Source: Anaeroglomus sp964630775
GTDB lineage: Bacteria; Planctomycetota; Phycisphaerae; Sedimentisphaerales; Anaerohalosphaeraceae
Assembly: GCA_964630775.1 (NCBI GenBank)
Contig: CAZVYY010000008.1
Location: 1-64,000, forward strand
Reading direction: 5' to 3'
DNA length: 64,000 nt
Shown: positions 63,362 to 64,000 of the stretch, piece by piece
Position numbering within the stretch: position 1 is the first letter of the stretch
Layout: each line of letters starts with the position of its first letter
Translations under genes and position numbers: made by a program
The notes under the pieces: generated by a model
The model's input: only the letters and a program-made list of their open reading frames with translations
Told to the model about the DNA's origin: nothing
Databases searched by the model: none

Positions 63362-63473
63362 TCTGTCGAAATAATTGAGTATTTTAACCCCGAAGGGGTC
63401 GCAAGTATCATAGCCGGAGGCGAAGCCTCCGGAACAAAGAATTGTCTTCTTTAAGCCCCAGCGGGGCGACAGA
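63362..63473. repeat. MITE-like element with short terminal inverted repeats
   Basis: TCTGTCG (63362-63368) and CGACAGA (63467-63473) bound 112 bases that contain three perfect hairpins: CCCCGAAGGGG (63388-63398), CCGGAGGC-GAA-GCCTCCGG (63414-63432) and GCCCC-AGC-GGGGC (63455-63467). No coding capacity. It resembles a miniature transposable or REP-type element and lies between rsfS and argS. Confidence 0.55.
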
Positions 63474-63582
63474 ATAAATCGTTTCTGCATAGCCTTATAA
63501 AAAAGACTGCCCCGGAAAGTAACTCTGCTTTCCGTCAGGGCTAAAGAATTTGAATAATTCACATAAGTTTGAGCACAATGAT

Positions 63583-64000
63583 ATGAAACCTGTCCTTGAA
63601 ATACTCGAACAGCGCATCAGCGACGCACTGGCCAACGTCAGCGGCCTGCCCAACTGCCCCGCCGTCGTCCGGATAGCCACCGACCCCAAATTCGGCGATT
63701 ACCAGGTCAACGGCGTCATGGCTGCGTCCAAGCAGCTCAAAACCAACCCCCGCCAGTTCGCTGAAAAGCTCGTCGCGGAATTGAAGCTGGACGATATCTG
63801 CCAGACCCCCGAAATCGCCGGCCCGGGCTTCATCAACCTGCGGCTGACCCCCGAATTTCTGGCAAACGCCCTGATGAATATCCATCGCGACGCAAATCTG
63901 GGCATCGAGAAAACGCAGGTCCCCCAGACCGTCGTCGTCGATTACTCCGGCCCCAATATCGCCAAACAGATGCACGTCGGCCACCTCCGCAGCACCATCA
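63583..64000 (+). CDS. argS: Arginyl-tRNA synthetase ArgS, N-terminal part cut by the window edge
   Basis: The frame runs from the ATG at 63583 to the end of the window without a stop (139 residues). The N-terminal additional domain binds the tRNA D-loop (VLEILEQRISDALANV; FGDYQVNGVMAASKQLKTNP; EIAGPGFINLRLTPEFL). The class I HIGH signature appears in DYSGPNIAKQMHVGHLRSTI, which identifies the enzyme. The catalytic and anticodon-binding parts lie beyond the window. The ribosome binding site is not clear. Confidence 0.96.
   Translation, partial: MKPVLEILEQRISDALANVSGLPNCPAVVRIATDPKFGDYQVNGVMAASKQLKTNPRQFAEKLVAELKLDDICQTPEIAGPGFINLRLTPEFLANALMNIHRDANLGIEKTQVPQTVVVDYSGPNIAKQMHVGHLRSTI

Overview
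The window looks like a chromosomal segment of a Gram-negative, flagellated planctomycete of the class Phycisphaerae, probably near the Sedimentisphaerales. This rests on gene content: a PEP-CTERM protein, several secreted proteins ending in a short dockerin-like module (D..x..DF..iasxWLxC), an ECF sigma/FecR pair with a carbohydrate-binding-like C-terminus, a B12-dependent ribonucleotide reductase, a membrane pyrophosphatase and a complete chemotaxis/flagellar set. No tRNA, rRNA, CRISPR array, transposase or phage gene was seen. Taxonomy is inference; no database search was possible.

Layout. 1-14446 (+) is one long chemotaxis operon: a duplicated MCP-CheW module (the first MCP is cut by the window edge), CheY, CheX, a CheC/CheX-like protein fused to a CBS pair, a CheA with two Hpt domains, CheR, CheD, CheB, then a CHASE4 sensor kinase overlapping a receiver-kinase hybrid. 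14452-20295 (-) is an ECF sigma factor, its FecR-type regulator, two secreted modular dockerin-like proteins and a PEP-CTERM protein. 20635-25790 is a housekeeping patch: an orphan 2-oxoacid dehydrogenase E2, queF and queC diverging from face-to-face promoters, a GFA-family protein, a FetAB-type ABC exporter and small zinc-ribbon proteins.

26381-38244 (-) is a flagellar operon, in transcription order: two TPR proteins (one membrane-anchored with a secretin-type STN domain), a sigma-54 activator with a degenerate receiver, fliL, fliM, fliN, flhA, a small membrane protein, fliA, two small unknown proteins, two lipoproteins and a FlgM-like anti-sigma factor. clpX lies upstream, separated by a terminator. 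40037-50545 is a beta-mannan or mannooligosaccharide locus: LacI regulator, secreted GH5-like glycosidase, CBM/dockerin-like surface protein, GH130 phosphorylase, cellobiose/mannobiose 2-epimerase and sodium:solute symporter. The last three form the known route mannobiose -> mannosylglucose -> mannose-1-phosphate + glucose.

51331-64000 (+) is core metabolism: nrdJ with a NrdR box in its leader, rplM-rpsI, argC, a nitrilase-family amidohydrolase, a frameshifted small membrane protein, a PhzF-family protein, argJ, hppA, rsfS and the start of argS.

The observations most worth following are a 95-bp leader element found twice at full length (86% identical, no gaps) upstream of two dockerin-like protein genes with a partial third copy in the mannan operon; the CheC/CheX-CBS fusion; the flagellar TPR-STN protein behind a sigma-54-like promoter; and a diverged CheY-binding motif in FliM.
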